A DNA stretch of 64,000 bases from Pycnopodia helianthoides (GCA_032158295.1 CM063263.1:11790974-11854973), one strand, 5' to 3'; positions 46,555 to 58,129 are shown, counted from the first letter of the stretch. Numbers and translations are program-made. Notes: a model not told the origin generated them from the sequence alone.

Positions 46555-48088
46555 GTCTACTTTTTGGTGTTTAGTCTTTTGCACACCAGTCCAATTGTCT
46601 TGCACACATGGTTTTCACGTTTTGTTTGTAATTGTATGTAAATGTATGCACGTAACTTTTGTAAACTGATTATTTCATAGTGATTCCTGTCGATCAGTGT
46701 TGTGTTTTTAAACCGAATAATTTTTTTTAAAAAAGAATTAAACTGGGTAACATAAAAAACAACACCAAATAAATATATAACCAAATAAATAAATAAATAA
46801 ATAATCATTGTATGAATAATTGTTTTGGTTTTACCTTCACACCGGTGTGTATAAAAGCACTGTATACTCAGTGCTTTCCCGAGTCCCGTGAAAAAACCAA
46901 AAATCACAGGCTAATTACTCGATGTATGGGAAAAACCAAATAACACTCCCTATCCCCGATGCAAATCTAACATCTATTAAATACCATTAGGGCCTATATT
47001 GTTTTGTTTAGACAAGGTCTTCTCATCAAACCAAACAAGCAAAATCTTGTGGACCGTTATGTTGTATTCCTTCAGCTGTAAGTTGAATCATTAAAGAAAA
47101 AATCAAAGTCGCACACACACATACATTACACAGACGAAGAACCATTCTTTTGTATGTTTTAAACCGACCGAACGTCTTTTGTAAGATCAAACATGTGGGT
47201 ATAGTTTTATACGCGCGTCTTCGAAAACAACTTTCATGGACGCGGTCGTTAAAATAAGGCCCGTTATCTCATGCATAATATCCAATAGATAAGAGAAAGC
47301 GTACGAGTTAATTAGGCTAATTAAGAACCCCATTTCCCCCGTTAATCCGGGGCTTTGGACAGGCGTCTTATAGCGGGCTACGTTTGTAATTGTTTACGTG
47401 CGGAACGGGATTACCTTGCGAAGGGGAGCATTGTTTGTTGTGGGGAATTAGGAGGCTGGGTCGGCGTTCCGTATCGTCGTATTGATGACAAAAGACATAT
47501 GGGGGTAACAATGGGGGATAACATTAATCCGCGATGCTTTCATTTTCCGTTTCTCGTTCTTTTTGACGAGGCTTGGTTCGTTCATTCTGTTGTTCGCCTG
47601 AAGGACGTCAACGTGTCTTTTTTTGTCCTCTCTTTCTTTGATTTCCTTCATTTTTTTTACATTATTTTTTTTAGGGGGGGATAAAGCTTAGATTAGTAGA
47701 ACTGTTTATTGTCTGTGCTAATGAGGTGTTGTACATCAATATTTTAGTCAATGGCTGGTCCGGTTTGAGTTTTGCACTTAGATATGAGGGTGTATTTTTA
47801 GAATTCGACTTTTGAATACAGTTTTGGTTCTTTTCTTATCTCTTTGTTTGTTCTTATTATTTTAGCTTGTCTTATTGTAAGGCGCTTGTGATCATTTTTA
47901 ATATGGAAAATGCGCGGTATAAGTATTAGGGCCTACTATTATTATTATTAATAGTAGTAGAAGTATTTCCAATGAATTTAAATATCAGTAATAGTAAAAC
48001 GAACACAAGTTATTACACATATAAATCTAACATTACACGTAAACACACATTATGTAATAAAACCTATACAGCATATTTTCAGTACGGG
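46555..48088. other. Intergenic sequence, no gene seen
   Basis: AT-rich with an AAAT run near 46785. 47210-47560 is GC-richer and unique, a possible conserved non-coding block. Confidence 0.45.
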
Positions 48089-48089
48089 A

Positions 48090-48456
48090 AATAGGCCCCC
48101 TGGGACCCGGAATCCGAGTCAGCCTGACCCAGAAATGGGTATCAGGCCCCCCGGACCCGGAATCCGAGTCAGCCTGACCCCAAAATAGGTATAAGGCCCC
48201 CCGGGACCCGGAATCCGAGTCAGCCTGACCCCAAAATGGGTATAAGGCCCCCGGGACCCGGAATCCGAGTCAGTCTGACCCAGAAATGGGTATAAGGCCC
48301 CCCGGGACCCGGAATCCGAGTCAGCCTGACCCAGAAATGGGTATAAAGCCCCCGGGACCCGGAATCCGAGTCAGCTTGACCCAGAAATGGGTATAAGGCC
48401 CCCTGGGACCCGGAATCCGAGTCAGTTCTGACCCGGGAGAGGTTAGAGTGTAGGCA
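48090..48456. repeat. 51-bp minisatellite inside repeat F, copy 4
   Basis: About seven tandem units of roughly 51 bp, each with GACCCGGAATCCGAGTCAG, CTGACCC and a GGGTATAAGG-like end. Because 51 is a multiple of three the minus-strand frame stays open, giving a spurious repetitive ORF at 48220-48648. Confidence 0.9.
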
Positions 48457-48459
48457 TAG

Positions 48460-49042
48460 AGAGAATACATTCATACATTTACAGACACCTGAAGAAATTT
48501 GCCGCATGCTGAGATAATGCAAGTCTTTCAAAAAAAAAAAAAAACTTGGATAAATTCTAGCCCTAACCTCTTTTGTCTTTTCAGTTTCCAAAGCATCCCA
48601 GCCGGCTGATGCTTTTTTTTTGTTTAGCTCCCAAGGTTCGCCATTCAAAGATTAATTTGACCCGTGACCCCGTATTTTCCGGCAGAGCTGACCTCGTTAA
48701 CCTGCCGTTATTAGCTTGCACTGAACCCACTCAAAGCCAAAGCTTGTTTTTGTGTCTGAAACTGAAAGAGTTTTTAATCCCCCGGCAGCATCTGCTTTAT
48801 CATGTTACACGTGTGATGATCTTGCCACTTGCCTGTTCCCAAAAGGGATGCGATACACTCCTGGCGTTTGTTAGAGTGCGTCAGATATTTCCCCTAGTTT
48901 TGGCAGAAATGTCACAAAACCACCCACAGTAAAAAATTTCAACATGAAGTTGTGCCAAAGTGTTTAAGTTTCGGCATGTTTAAAAGAGAGCTTGAGTGAG
49001 GCCTTTTGAATTATTTCAATCTCATTTTATAGTGGTCATTTT
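48460..49042. other. Intergenic sequence, no gene seen
   Basis: Unique sequence with an A-run at 48529-48544. An open plus frame at 48573-48932 has no recognisable domain. Confidence 0.45.
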
Positions 49043-49043
49043 A

Positions 49044-49198
49044 AAGGTATTATATTAAATGGACTGGTAGAGCTGACAAAATAGTTGCAGACAGTGTTCA
49101 TGTTTTGTGTGATCAACCATATACATGAAATAAACCTGTGAAATAATGTGGGCTTGATCCGTTGTGTGAGTCACGAGAAAATGGTGAATAACCGTGCA
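49044..49198 (-). repeat. Family C partial copy joined to SINE family I
   Basis: TTTAAAGGTATTATATTAAATGG and GCAGACAGTGTTCATG are family C in reverse. The copy stops where SINE I begins at about 49195, so one may have inserted into or truncated the other. Confidence 0.6.
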
Positions 49199-49285
49199 CA
49201 AAATTGACTAGAGCGGGTCTTCAACCTGCGACCTCCGGATTAATGTGCCAGCGCTCTACCCACTAGAGCTATCTAGCCCTAATGT
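49195..49285 (-). repeat. tRNA-derived SINE head, family I
   Basis: Minus-strand TAGATAGCTCTAGTGGGTAG and a degenerate B box GGTTGAAGACC. The body is absent. Confidence 0.65.
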
Positions 49286-49289
49286 TGGC

Positions 49290-50398
49290 AGTCCCCCTAT
49301 TCTATCAATATCTTTGTTCGGGGGTTGCTAGCCAGAAGCCATTCAACCTGTAAATACCGCACAGCCAGGTATCACACCCAAGTTTACAAAACAAGTCATT
49401 GCAACTGAAATTTGAATTATTTGTAAAAAAAAAAAAAAAAATACCCAATATTTATTTATTTATTTATTTGACTTTCAATGTTATACTTGAACGAGCGTTG
49501 GGATTGAGTTTCCGAACTTAAAAGATTTAGCCTTCTCAACTTGCAATGAGAACTGTTCGATGGGTACGTCATGATTAGTGATAATCAAGTAAGACTATCT
49601 TCAAGATCTTATGGTAATTTTAGTTGGCGTTCAACCAATCACCGTGGGATATTTTGAAAGGTATCAAAAGAATTATCTACAGTTGCTCTTTCAAAACCTC
49701 CATGCGCAACGACAGAGACTTAAAGGGTGGGTGGGGGGGGGGAGTTGAGTGTGCCTGGTTCGGTTTGTCACCTCTCGCCGCAAGTGTCCGTTGCGAAACG
49801 AATGTCAGAGCATAATGAGAGAAGAAGATAATGTGTCGAAGATTAAACGCAAAATATGTCAACTCAATTACGGGAATTTCAAGGCGTGCACGCGTTTTTG
49901 TTGTTGTCATTTTAATTGTCTAAACTCTTTAGTCTGGGCATTGGAGGGAAGATTTGTTGAACGCTCTTCGTCGCCCAAAATTATCTAATATAGTTAAAAA
50001 ATATATATATTCACGGGCTGAAGACAACCGATGTAATTAGGCCAGTAATTGGCCAGAACGCGCTTGATCATTTTTAGGGCTTGCCTGGTGCCCCTTTTTG
50101 AGTCGGTTTAGCCACACGGGCTAATTGGATTGGGACTACACTATGATGCGTGGGTCGAATCAGGCGAAACATACAGCGACAGGAATATTTTGGTCTCTGT
50201 GATGATAGTATGACGGACAATTATAGCTTGTTTTGTGTTCGGGAGCATGAAGCTTAGCGTGATAATTGTGTTGGGCGAAGAGTCGTTTGGACGAAGAGCT
50301 GCGGGATGATGCAGCGGGATGGACCGACACCCTTCCCTTCCAATCCAAATTAGAGCTGAGCAAAACATACAGTTTTATTTGTTTGTTATTTATTTATT
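49290..50398. other. Intergenic sequence, no gene seen
   Basis: A-run at 49425-49441 and a TTTA run near 49450. 50040-50350 is GC-richer and unique. Confidence 0.45.
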
Positions 50399-50399
50399 T

Positions 50400-50610
50400 G
50401 ATACCGAGGATTCTTAGAAAAGCGAACTTAGTCACTACACTAGCCAAGAGCCTCATGGAGAGAAGACGAGGAATGGAGTTTCAATTTTAAACATGGGAAA
50501 ACCCCCTGAGAACTATTCCATGGAAAACCCACGCAATCATGTAGGGACTGAAAACCCAATCCACAAAGTGCACCCGGTGGGATTCGAACCGGGGTCCCAG
50601 AGGTGGAAGG
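50400..50610 (-). repeat. SINE family K copy
   Basis: Contains TTAGAAAAGCGAACTTAGTC, GAAAACCCACGCAATCA and, on minus, the B box GGTTCGAATCCC. Confidence 0.65.
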
Positions 50611-50611
50611 C

Positions 50612-51250
50612 GAGAAAAGACAACACAACACAACACCAACCCAGATACCCATACACATCACCTGAGTGGGCACTGTTTGGTTTGCGTAATTTTGCTCATT
50701 TACACCCAAACAAAACAGCACACTCCTACTGTCCATATCTCAGAAAGCCATTTGGTTCCCCCAAATGTTTTAGTAAGCAAAGAAAACACCCCTTATTCCT
50801 TCCACTCCACTTCAAGCAGTTTCCATAATTTCATGAAGAACAAAAATGCAGACAGTAACAATATTGAGTACAAAGTTTAGCAAGGGAGGCTTCACATTGT
50901 TAGTATCGTTATGCCTGTTATTTATATCCTATTTTTTTTAGAAAGAGCATTGTTATGTCATTTCCAGTTATTGGAAGATCGTCATTAATTAAGATCGTCC
51001 AGTGGTTGTTTTAGTAATTGTTTATCAAGGGAACACGATAGGCCTACAAAGGCTACCCGCGCAAAGAATGTGATAAATGAAAACCCGATCAATCTGCTGG
51101 AACGACTGTGACGAGCATTTTCTTATAGCGACAGCGAAGTCAAAATTACATTTTTCAAGTGCCGGAATGGGCTTGATCCCGTTAGAACAATACACAATCG
51201 ATATAAATGCATTGACCACAATGTCTGTTGTAATATCAGACAAAATTTAA
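50612..51250. other. Intergenic sequence, no gene seen
   Basis: Unique sequence. GTTTGGTTTGCGTAATTTTG and the following CACCCAAACAAAACAGCACAC at 50668-50723 recur with changes at 55947-55990, both in a small inverted arrangement. Confidence 0.4.
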
Positions 51251-51251
51251 C

Positions 51252-51627
51252 TTAAAGGAACATTACAGAATTGGTTTTTGCTAACAAAACAGTTTCTGGC
51301 AGTGTAAGTACTTTATGTAATCCACCATATACATAAACTGACAAACCTGTAAAAGTTTGAGATCGATCGGCCATCTGGGTCACGAGAAAATAGTGCAAAA
51401 CCGATTACAAATTTGCATGTGTTATACAATGCATGAATAAAACGCTCATGAGCGATAAACTCCAATCGGAAATTAGTTTGATTTATTTCTCATCAAATAT
51501 GGCATTTCAGCCAGAAATATTTCTAGGGATGTTTTCTTCTATCATCATCATTAGACCGTGCAAGTTTTATGTAAATCTGTGATCAAAAGTATATTTTACA
51601 ATTACCAGTTCTGTAATGTGCCTTTAA
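51252..51627. repeat. MITE-like family B, full copy 2
   Basis: Same orientation as the copy beside NeuroD and very similar through most of its length. Ends TTAAAGGAACATTACAGAAT and CTGTAATGTGCCTTTAA. Confidence 0.85.
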
Positions 51628-51689
51628 ATCCTGCAGCAATGGATCTGCATGGTTGCAACGCTCCTGTTGCACATTGTGTCAAGCTTTTT

Positions 51690-52056
51690 CTCCCATAGGT
51701 TAAGAGGGTTTGTTTTGCATTGTTTCAAGGATTTCTTCATCTAAGTGTGTTGTTTACATTTCCGGGTATTGCCTGGGTAAATTTAAGCCGATTTGTTTGC
51801 TCAATTAATTAATTTTAATAATTTGGTTCATCTCCCATACCAGTCCATTGACAATTGACAGACTGATTTCGCACACAAAAGATGCTGGCAGAGTTTTGTC
51901 GTGCCTCTGTCTAACCAAACCACTGTCCCATGTTGATTGACACCCCGTCTAGGACGTGCGGCATGGTCCAGCTTACGATCTTATGGCATATGAGCTGACC
52001 AGTGTGTACCATGTGGTTAAGACAATGGAAATATTCAAACATGTCAGCATGTGCCG
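51690..52056 (+). repeat. Repeat G, tandem unit 1
   Basis: Contains CCCATAGGTTAAGAGGG, TTGACAATTGACAGACTG, GATGCTGGCAGAGTTTTGTC and GGTCCAGC. The next unit follows directly. Confidence 0.7.
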
Positions 52057-52345
52057 ACAACGTGCCTCGCTTGAGGGTTTTGTTTTGCTTTTGTCAATCG
52101 ATCTTTTTTTTGTATTATAAGTGTGTTGTTTACAAGTCCTGGATTAATTTAAGTATATTTCTTTGCTTAATTTATTAAGTTTTATAATTTGGTTTGGTCT
52201 ACCATTGACAATTGACACACCAATTCTGTACACAAATGATGCTGGCAGAGTTTTGTCCTGCCCCATCTAACCAAATCAGTGTCACCGGTGATTGACACCC
52301 CTCTAGGACGTGTGGCATGGTCCAGCATGATGGCACATCATATAT
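52057..52345 (+). repeat. Repeat G, tandem unit 2
   Basis: Repeats the same marks (TTTGTTTTGCTTTTGTCAAT, CCATTGACAATTGACACACC, GATGCTGGCAGAGTTTTGTC, GGCATGGTCCAGCATG) with moderate divergence, so the duplication is not recent. Confidence 0.7.
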
Positions 52346-52348
52346 ACA

Positions 52349-52506
52349 GGGTCCAATTTTATAGAGCTGCTTAAAGCATAAAAAGTAGCTAAGCACGACA
52401 AAATTATGCTTACCAGAATAAGGTTACCAGCCAAACTATACCATGACACATGTACAATTTGTGACTGGTTTCCTGCTCATTTCTGCTTGGCAGGAAATTG
52501 GGCCCT
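52349..52506. repeat. Palindromic repeat D, copy
   Basis: Starts GGTCCAATTTTATAGAGCTG and ends GGCAGGAAATTGGGCCC. It directly follows the repeat G pair. Confidence 0.75.
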
Positions 52507-52509
52507 GGT

Positions 52510-53385
52510 CTGCTCATAGCTGACCAGTGTGTACGATGTGGTTAAGAAAATAGAAATATTAAAACTATGGGTTTTCAAAATGGCCGAACAGACGAACATG
52601 CCTACACGTTAACTTTGAATGAGTGGCTGGGACCCTTGAGGTATATTATATGCAGTTTTAATGGAAACCAGGGTACAGCCCATCAGACCAATTTTTGTTT
52701 TCAATAACAGCGCATGCTGAACATAATTGCCTATAAAACTACATCAAGCCTTGCCTCGCGAAACACCGCGTTATTACTATATAGATCCCAATATACCTGT
52801 AACAACTCAATCATGAGACTACAGATAAACTCAACCACTTGCGAGGTTTGTCATTAAATACACGTCCGAAACTGATTGATTGTGACAGGCGTAACAGTGA
52901 ACGTAATTTTGGATTGACATGAAGATGCTATTAATAATCCTTCACCGCATGATCACATTACATATTAACGGCCGTGTAGTACGCGTATTTATGGAAGGTA
53001 TATAATTGTTTATTGTTTCATGGTGTCATCGGTGTTATTATGTTGAGATCATTTTCTTCTGGCGATGAGCGTCTCGACATCTGTTTTGAATAAGATCACG
53101 CTTAAACACATGGGACAGTAGAACATAAGCTACATTCATGTTTTCAATTAATGAACACAAAAATGACATTTTGAATTAGTCATTAGGTGTAAAGTTGACA
53201 CACATCTATCACAAACTCTCCCGAGTGAGCTTCATTTCAAGATTGACATAGATTTGGTGTCTTCTTAAGGTTGAACTTTCTCGGGTTCATTTTAAGGCGA
53301 ACTCATCGAAAACTTCTCCTTGTCTGGTAGCCTACTTCAAGATATGTTGTACTAGGCCTATATACATAAAGTAGTCTTTTCAATA
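52510..53385. other. Intergenic sequence, no gene seen
   Basis: Unique sequence without recognisable exon or repeat family. Confidence 0.5.
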
Positions 53386-53387
53386 GA

Positions 53388-53578
53388 TTCTGAGAAGCCT
53401 TTCTCAGATTCAAACATTTCAGTGAGAAATTACCTCTTTCTCAAAAACTAACATTGCTTCAAAGGGAGTTGTTTCTCACAATGTTTTATAGCAGCAGCTC
53501 TCAGGCGCTCTTTACCAAGTAAGTTTTCATGGTAATGCATTTCTTGAGTAATTACCAAAAGTACCCACTGACTTTAAA
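53388..53578 (+). repeat. Family A fragment (3' half)
   Basis: From GAAGCCTTTCTCAGATTCAA to GTACCCACTGACTTTAA. Confidence 0.7.
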
Positions 53579-53649
53579 GTACACAACGACTAGTTCTTGG
53601 AAACTGAATACCCCCTTTTTTAGGGGTGATACATGTGTGTTCAACTACG

Positions 53650-54034
53650 TTAAAGGAACATTACAGAATTGGTAAGAACAAATATAATTTTTGACCACAG
53701 ATTTACATAAAACTTACACGGTCTAATGACGATGATAGTAGAAAACATCCCTTGAAATATTTCTGTCTGAAATGCCATATTTGATGAGAAATGAATAAAC
53801 TAACTTGCCGATTGGAGTTTATCGCTCAGTGAGCGTTTTATTCATTTGTTGAATCTATACGATTTCATGCAAAATGTGTAATCGGTTTTTCACTATTTTC
53901 TCGTGACCCAGATGGCCGATTGATCTCAAACTTCTACAGGTTTGTCAGTTTATGTATATGGTGGATTACATAAAGTGATTACACTGCCAGCAACTGTTTT
54001 GTTAGCAACAACCAATTCTGTAATGTTCCTTTAA
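53650..54034. repeat. MITE-like family B, full copy 3 (reverse)
   Basis: Inverted relative to 9761 and 51252. Both ends are intact (TTAAAGGAACATTACAGAAT, ATTCTGTAATGTTCCTTTAA). Confidence 0.85.
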
Positions 54035-54275
54035 GAAAAATAAATAAATACTGGTTCTTCACAGTTATTGTAAAACAGACAATATTCGGTTGAAGTTTTG
54101 TTGAAACCCCAATACAAAATGTTCTCAGCTGATACGAATGTAAATTTAAAACGCCCTCAGGCGGCAAGGGGGCACAATGGTTAATCGAGGTCACCGGTTG
54201 ACTCTGCATAACCGAGGCGATGATGCGACAATGACGCCAAAACGTCAGAGGTCACCAAATGATATTACTTCATGA

Positions 54276-54323
<48 letters not shown>
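54276..54323. repeat. (TA)n microsatellite
   Basis: About 24 TA units, followed at 54338 by a shorter run. Confidence 0.95.
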
Positions 54324-54326
<3 letters not shown>

Positions 54327-54584
54327 TCACGAATGTTATATATATGGTATGGTAAAATACTTAAAATGTTTGGAATTCCTGAACGTTCTTTATTCTAGCT
54401 GTTTTTTTAAAAATAAATTCAAACAAGACCGACAAATTCGCCGGACTGGGTCACTGTTCCGTATGTCAGAGTCCCACAAAGCCTATGAATGTGGTTGTGT
54501 TATCAAGAAGGTCATTCATTTAGACTCTAGCCTATTAAACCCAAATATAATAGGCTCGTACTCTACTTTAGCCACACACACGAC

Positions 54585-54800
54585 TTAAAGGCAGAGGATA
54601 CTTTTGGTAATTACTCAAGAAATACATTGCTACAAAACTTTCTTAGTAAGGAGCACCTATGAGAGCTGCTGATATAAAACATTGTGCGAAATGACTCCCT
54701 CTGAAGCGATGTAGTTTTTGAGAAAGAGGTAAATTTCTCACTGAAATAGTTGAACCTAAGAAAGGCCGGGTAGAAACCTCAGCGAAAGCGCTTTCAGATT
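54585..54800 (-). repeat. Family A fragment (terminal half)
   Basis: Starts TTAAAGGCAGAGGATACTTT and runs to about the GAACCTAAGAAAGGC mark, then stops, about 40 bases before the CCAAT box of the signal-peptide exon. Confidence 0.65.
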
Positions 54801-54836
54801 GAAAATTAATACCCCCTCCCGGCTCCCCTGTAACAA

Positions 54837-54860
54837 CCAATCAGGGTCTCTTTAAAAAAG
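54837..54860 (+). promoter_or_regulatory. CCAAT box and TATA-like element upstream of a signal-peptide exon
   Basis: AACCAATCAGG (CCAATCA at 54837-54843) is followed by TTTAAAAAAG at 54851-54860. The next ATG in an ideal Kozak context is at 54929, so a start site near 54885 would give a short leader. The family A repeat fragment ends just upstream at about 54800. Confidence 0.4.
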
Positions 54861-54928
54861 GGCTCAGAGAGAAAAAAAAGAGAAGACAATTATTCCACTT
54901 TGTTAATACGAAGACGCAATCAGCCACC

Positions 54929-55019
54929 ATGGGAGTGTTGATCTCGGCTCGACCAAGTGTTTGTCTGATCGTAATCATTCTAATCATCGATCTTTACCAA
55001 TCACGAGTTACAACAGAAG
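54929..55019 (+). CDS. First coding exon of an unidentified secreted or membrane protein (partial)
   Basis: ATG in GCCACCATGG, a perfect Kozak sequence, opens 30 codons plus one base that end at the donor AG|GTAGGC (55020). The peptide begins MGVLISARPS and has a hydrophobic core VCLIVIILII, then a polar end DLYQSRVTTEG. This is the pattern of a signal peptide (or uncleaved anchor) on a phase-1 first exon, common in secreted proteins and single-pass receptors. Nothing downstream to 64000 was recognised as the second exon; introns may be long or the exons may be short and diverged. The mature protein cannot be named. The call rests on Kozak context, hydrophobicity, donor and upstream promoter-like motifs agreeing. 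Confidence 0.5.
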
Positions 55020-55204
55020 GTAGGCCTATACACATGCACTGCGGGGCTTATTTTCTAATAACAAGCTAGTTCAGCCAATCCAGGGATTTCTCAACTCATA
55101 ATTAGAAAAAAATCAAGATTAACATAAAATTTGAAGCGAGATGTCTCAACGGATTAAGTGCTATTCGGAAATCCTGATGAAAGTTACGTTTTCTTTTATT
55201 TTGA

Positions 55205-55300
55205 GGTTGAACAAAGAATTGTTGACTAGAGCGGGATTTGAACCAACGACCTCCGGATTAACGTGCGGCGCTCTACAACTGAGCTATCTAGCCCTATGTT
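55205..55300 (-). repeat. tRNA-derived SINE, family I, in the intron after the signal-peptide exon
   Basis: Minus-strand TAGATAGCTCAGTTGTAGAG and GGTTCAAATCCCGC. It lies about 190 bases after the donor at 55020. Confidence 0.7.
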
Positions 55301-55304
55301 GGCC

Positions 55305-57020
55305 GTCTCCCTATTTTGTCAATATCTTTGCTCGTTTTTTGTTGTTGACACCAGTACGATCAAAATATCCTCGAAATTGGGCACTGAACTTGACCTTCTG
55401 AAAAACTAGACCACCTGAAAACGTTCACCACCTATAATCAGATGACATTTTTCAGAATTTGATTACATTGTCTGAAATAGTGCGAGGATAGACTGAAATG
55501 AATTTACTCTCAGTTGATACGCATGCCTTTAGGTTTCCACCACAGCCAGGGTTAACTAGAGCCTGCACTAATTTCAAGACGTAATAGTTCCGCTATGGCT
55601 CGATCCTATCACGCGGCACTGACCGGTGTGACCGAGAAAAAAATATAATCTGGAAATCCTGCCCCTCAAGTTCAAGGTCAATGTTTATAGAGCCGTATAG
55701 TGTCTATTAACCAGTCAGTGATAGGCCTATATACCTGTTCAATCATCAATCAGAATGCCATGATGTAGCGACAAAATTGAGAAGAAACTGGGGAAATTTT
55801 ACGTCATTTCTATCGTTATTTTGTGTGTATGTGCAGCCCAGGTCCATGAGTTGATAAATAACAATGGTGGCCATTTTGTAGTATATACACTGGCGCTGAA
55901 AAAAACTGAAGCCATTTTGAGATACGGTGGACGCACAGGGGGACTATTTGGTTTGCGTACATTGTCTGTATACACCCAAACCAAACAGTAGACTCCTATA
56001 ATGTCCACCTTACCTCAAAAAGGCTAATTGCATCGCACCCATCTATGGTTATAAGTGTTCACATAAAGCACTATTTGGTTGCAGTTTCACAGCACGAATT
56101 CCATGTAAGGGGCCATCGGAAAGCTGTCAGTTATACCCACACTCGCTGCTAAAACCCTCAAATTATTTACTTAGCATCATTTTCTGCCGTGTAACTCCAT
56201 CGAAATAAGCCGCTGGTCTTTCAGTTCCATTAAGCCGATCTGTGAGCGACTGAGCTTCGCACCGAGCGCGTTAGTCGTGATTCCCGCGCCGTACTTGGAC
56301 GGCGATTTACCCGGGATGGTGTCTGCACTTTTCTTGCCCGTGGCCGTGCTTTTATCTGGCGGCTAATTTCTGACAGGGGGGTGAGGCGAACTTTTGTGAA
56401 GACGAAGAAAAAATCACCCTGCGGCGGAAGGACTGAGGATTACATGCATGGGATGCTACCTGAAATATTTCCTGTGAGCAGCTTCTTGGGAGGAAGAAAT
56501 CTTATAAATCGTGGGGGAAAAAATAGACAAAATTCAAACTACTTTAAGGATTTACAAATACGAGTCTTCGTTTGTGCATGTTGTGCCCCTGCCCTAATGA
56601 AATGTATTATGTGCTCTGACCATTCTTAACGAGGCATATTCACAGACAGTACTGGCTGTACTTTTCTTGCGGAGCCTCCATTAGGGGAGGAGTTTCTTAA
56701 ATAAAGGGGATGGTGAAACAAACAAAAAATGTAACTGCAAGTTTATCATTTTCCATTGAACTAATATTAAGTTATTTTGGAGGCGTTCGCTAATCAGGAT
56801 GAACATGGTTACATTTTACAGAATTTTACGAGTATTTATCTTTAAGTACTCAACTTTCTTATTCAAAAATGGTAAGCAGAAAACACAGCAGACAAAATTC
56901 TTCGTCATAAATTTGTTTTCTCCGCAGCGTTTGGTTGGATATGATGACTTTATGCTATTGAAAAACTAGAGTAAACCTTCGGGTGCAACCATCTGTATAC
57001 AAAACCTTTGGGAGAAGTGT
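55305..57020. other. Intergenic or intronic sequence downstream of the signal-peptide exon
   Basis: No second exon could be assigned. 56200-56480 is GC-richer and unique. ORFs here have no recognisable domain. Confidence 0.4.
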
Positions 57021-57023
57021 TGG

Positions 57024-57192
57024 CTCTGAGAAGAGCCGGTGTGGCCTCGACGTTTATACGCAGCTCGTTTCTCCTGCGTGAAGACGAGCAGAGTACTGTT
57101 CCAAAATTCAAGACCACGCCAGATTTTTTCGAAGACGAGCAGAGAATACTGTTCGAAACGTCGAAACCACACCGGCTCTTCTCGGAAACCAA
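57024..57192. repeat. Imperfect inverted repeat with GAAGACGAGCAGAG modules
   Basis: GAGAAGAGCCGGTGTGG at about 57029 is mirrored by CCACACCGGCTCTTCTC near 57165-57181. Inside, GAAGACGAGCAGAG occurs twice. No coding meaning is inferred. Confidence 0.65.
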
Positions 57193-57223
57193 ACCACGAC
57201 TTCTCTAAAAGAGTTGTTCACAA

Positions 57224-57426
57224 GGACCCAATTTCATAAAGCTGCTTAAGCACAAAAAATCGCTAAGCACAACAAATATGCTTTCAGAACAGTTACCAAA
57301 ATAAGGTTACCAGCTAAACTACCATATCACATGTACAATTTGTAACTGGTATCCTGCTCATTTCTACTTAGCAGGAAATTTTTAAGCAATATTTTTTGTT
57401 TATGCAGCTCTATAAAATTGGGCCAT
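57224..57426. repeat. Palindromic repeat D, complete copy
   Basis: GACCCAATTTCATAAAGCTG at the left and GCAGCTCTATAAAATTGGGCC at the right. Confidence 0.8.
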
Positions 57427-57429
57427 GGT

Positions 57430-57990
57430 CGTACTCGCAAGTTACTATTAATAGTTTTCTTGTGATCCCACCAATGTAAAGCTTCAAACATCACTTATGA
57501 TTTTTATGCGCTATTGATCCACTAGACTCAAGTGGAGCTACTGATAGTTGTGCACTCAAGACGCTGTGATAATACTTCTCGTATCAAGTGAAGTGTTACG
57601 GGGTTGAGTGCTCATTGAAACGCACGGAGTGAAGACTAGTGCCCTTGCAGTAATTCATATAATAGTAATGGTTTTACCCCCTTCACCTTCAAGATGGTGT
57701 TTAAGGTTATGCTTCATCGAAATGAAGATAGACATCAGACACAGTCTCAGTCTTGAAGATTGTTTACGCCGACAAAGCGATCGCTACATTTTTCGATGTT
57801 TTGAGCAATGTTACATTGAAACAATGTATAAACGACAATTTCAATAGAAATTTTGAAAGTTTAAAATTCTGTTCACAACACAAGCTCTGTATCGCCCCTC
57901 TTAAGGGAACTAAGAGAAACCCCAATCTTACTATCATTTTCTTTCTCTTAAAGTTAAAGTTGTAATCAGTTGTAATATTCCCCTTTGCAA
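57430..57990. other. Intergenic sequence, no gene seen
   Basis: Unique sequence. Short frames here have no recognisable domain. Confidence 0.5.
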
Positions 57991-57995
57991 GGTCA

Positions 57996-58126
57996 GCCAT
58001 TTGCGTGTAGAGCCTCGCATTGGGAACAGCAGCGAATACAAGCAGTAATATAACTAAGTATTGTCATGGTAATCCAATGACACTTTACAAACGAAGCATG
58101 AAGTCGAGGCTCTACACGCACATGGC
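57996..58126. repeat. Short MITE-like element with 22-bp inverted ends
   Basis: The end at 57996-58017 and the end at 58105-58126 (CGAGGCTCTACACGCACATG..) are inverted with one mismatch in 22, enclosing an 87-bp AT-rich core. Only one copy was noticed in the window. Confidence 0.75.
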
Positions 58127-58129
58127 GGA

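Noticed and set aside
48220..48648. Repetitive minus-strand frame of 142 codons
   Set aside because: It comes from a minisatellite with a unit length divisible by three; other F copies are not open.
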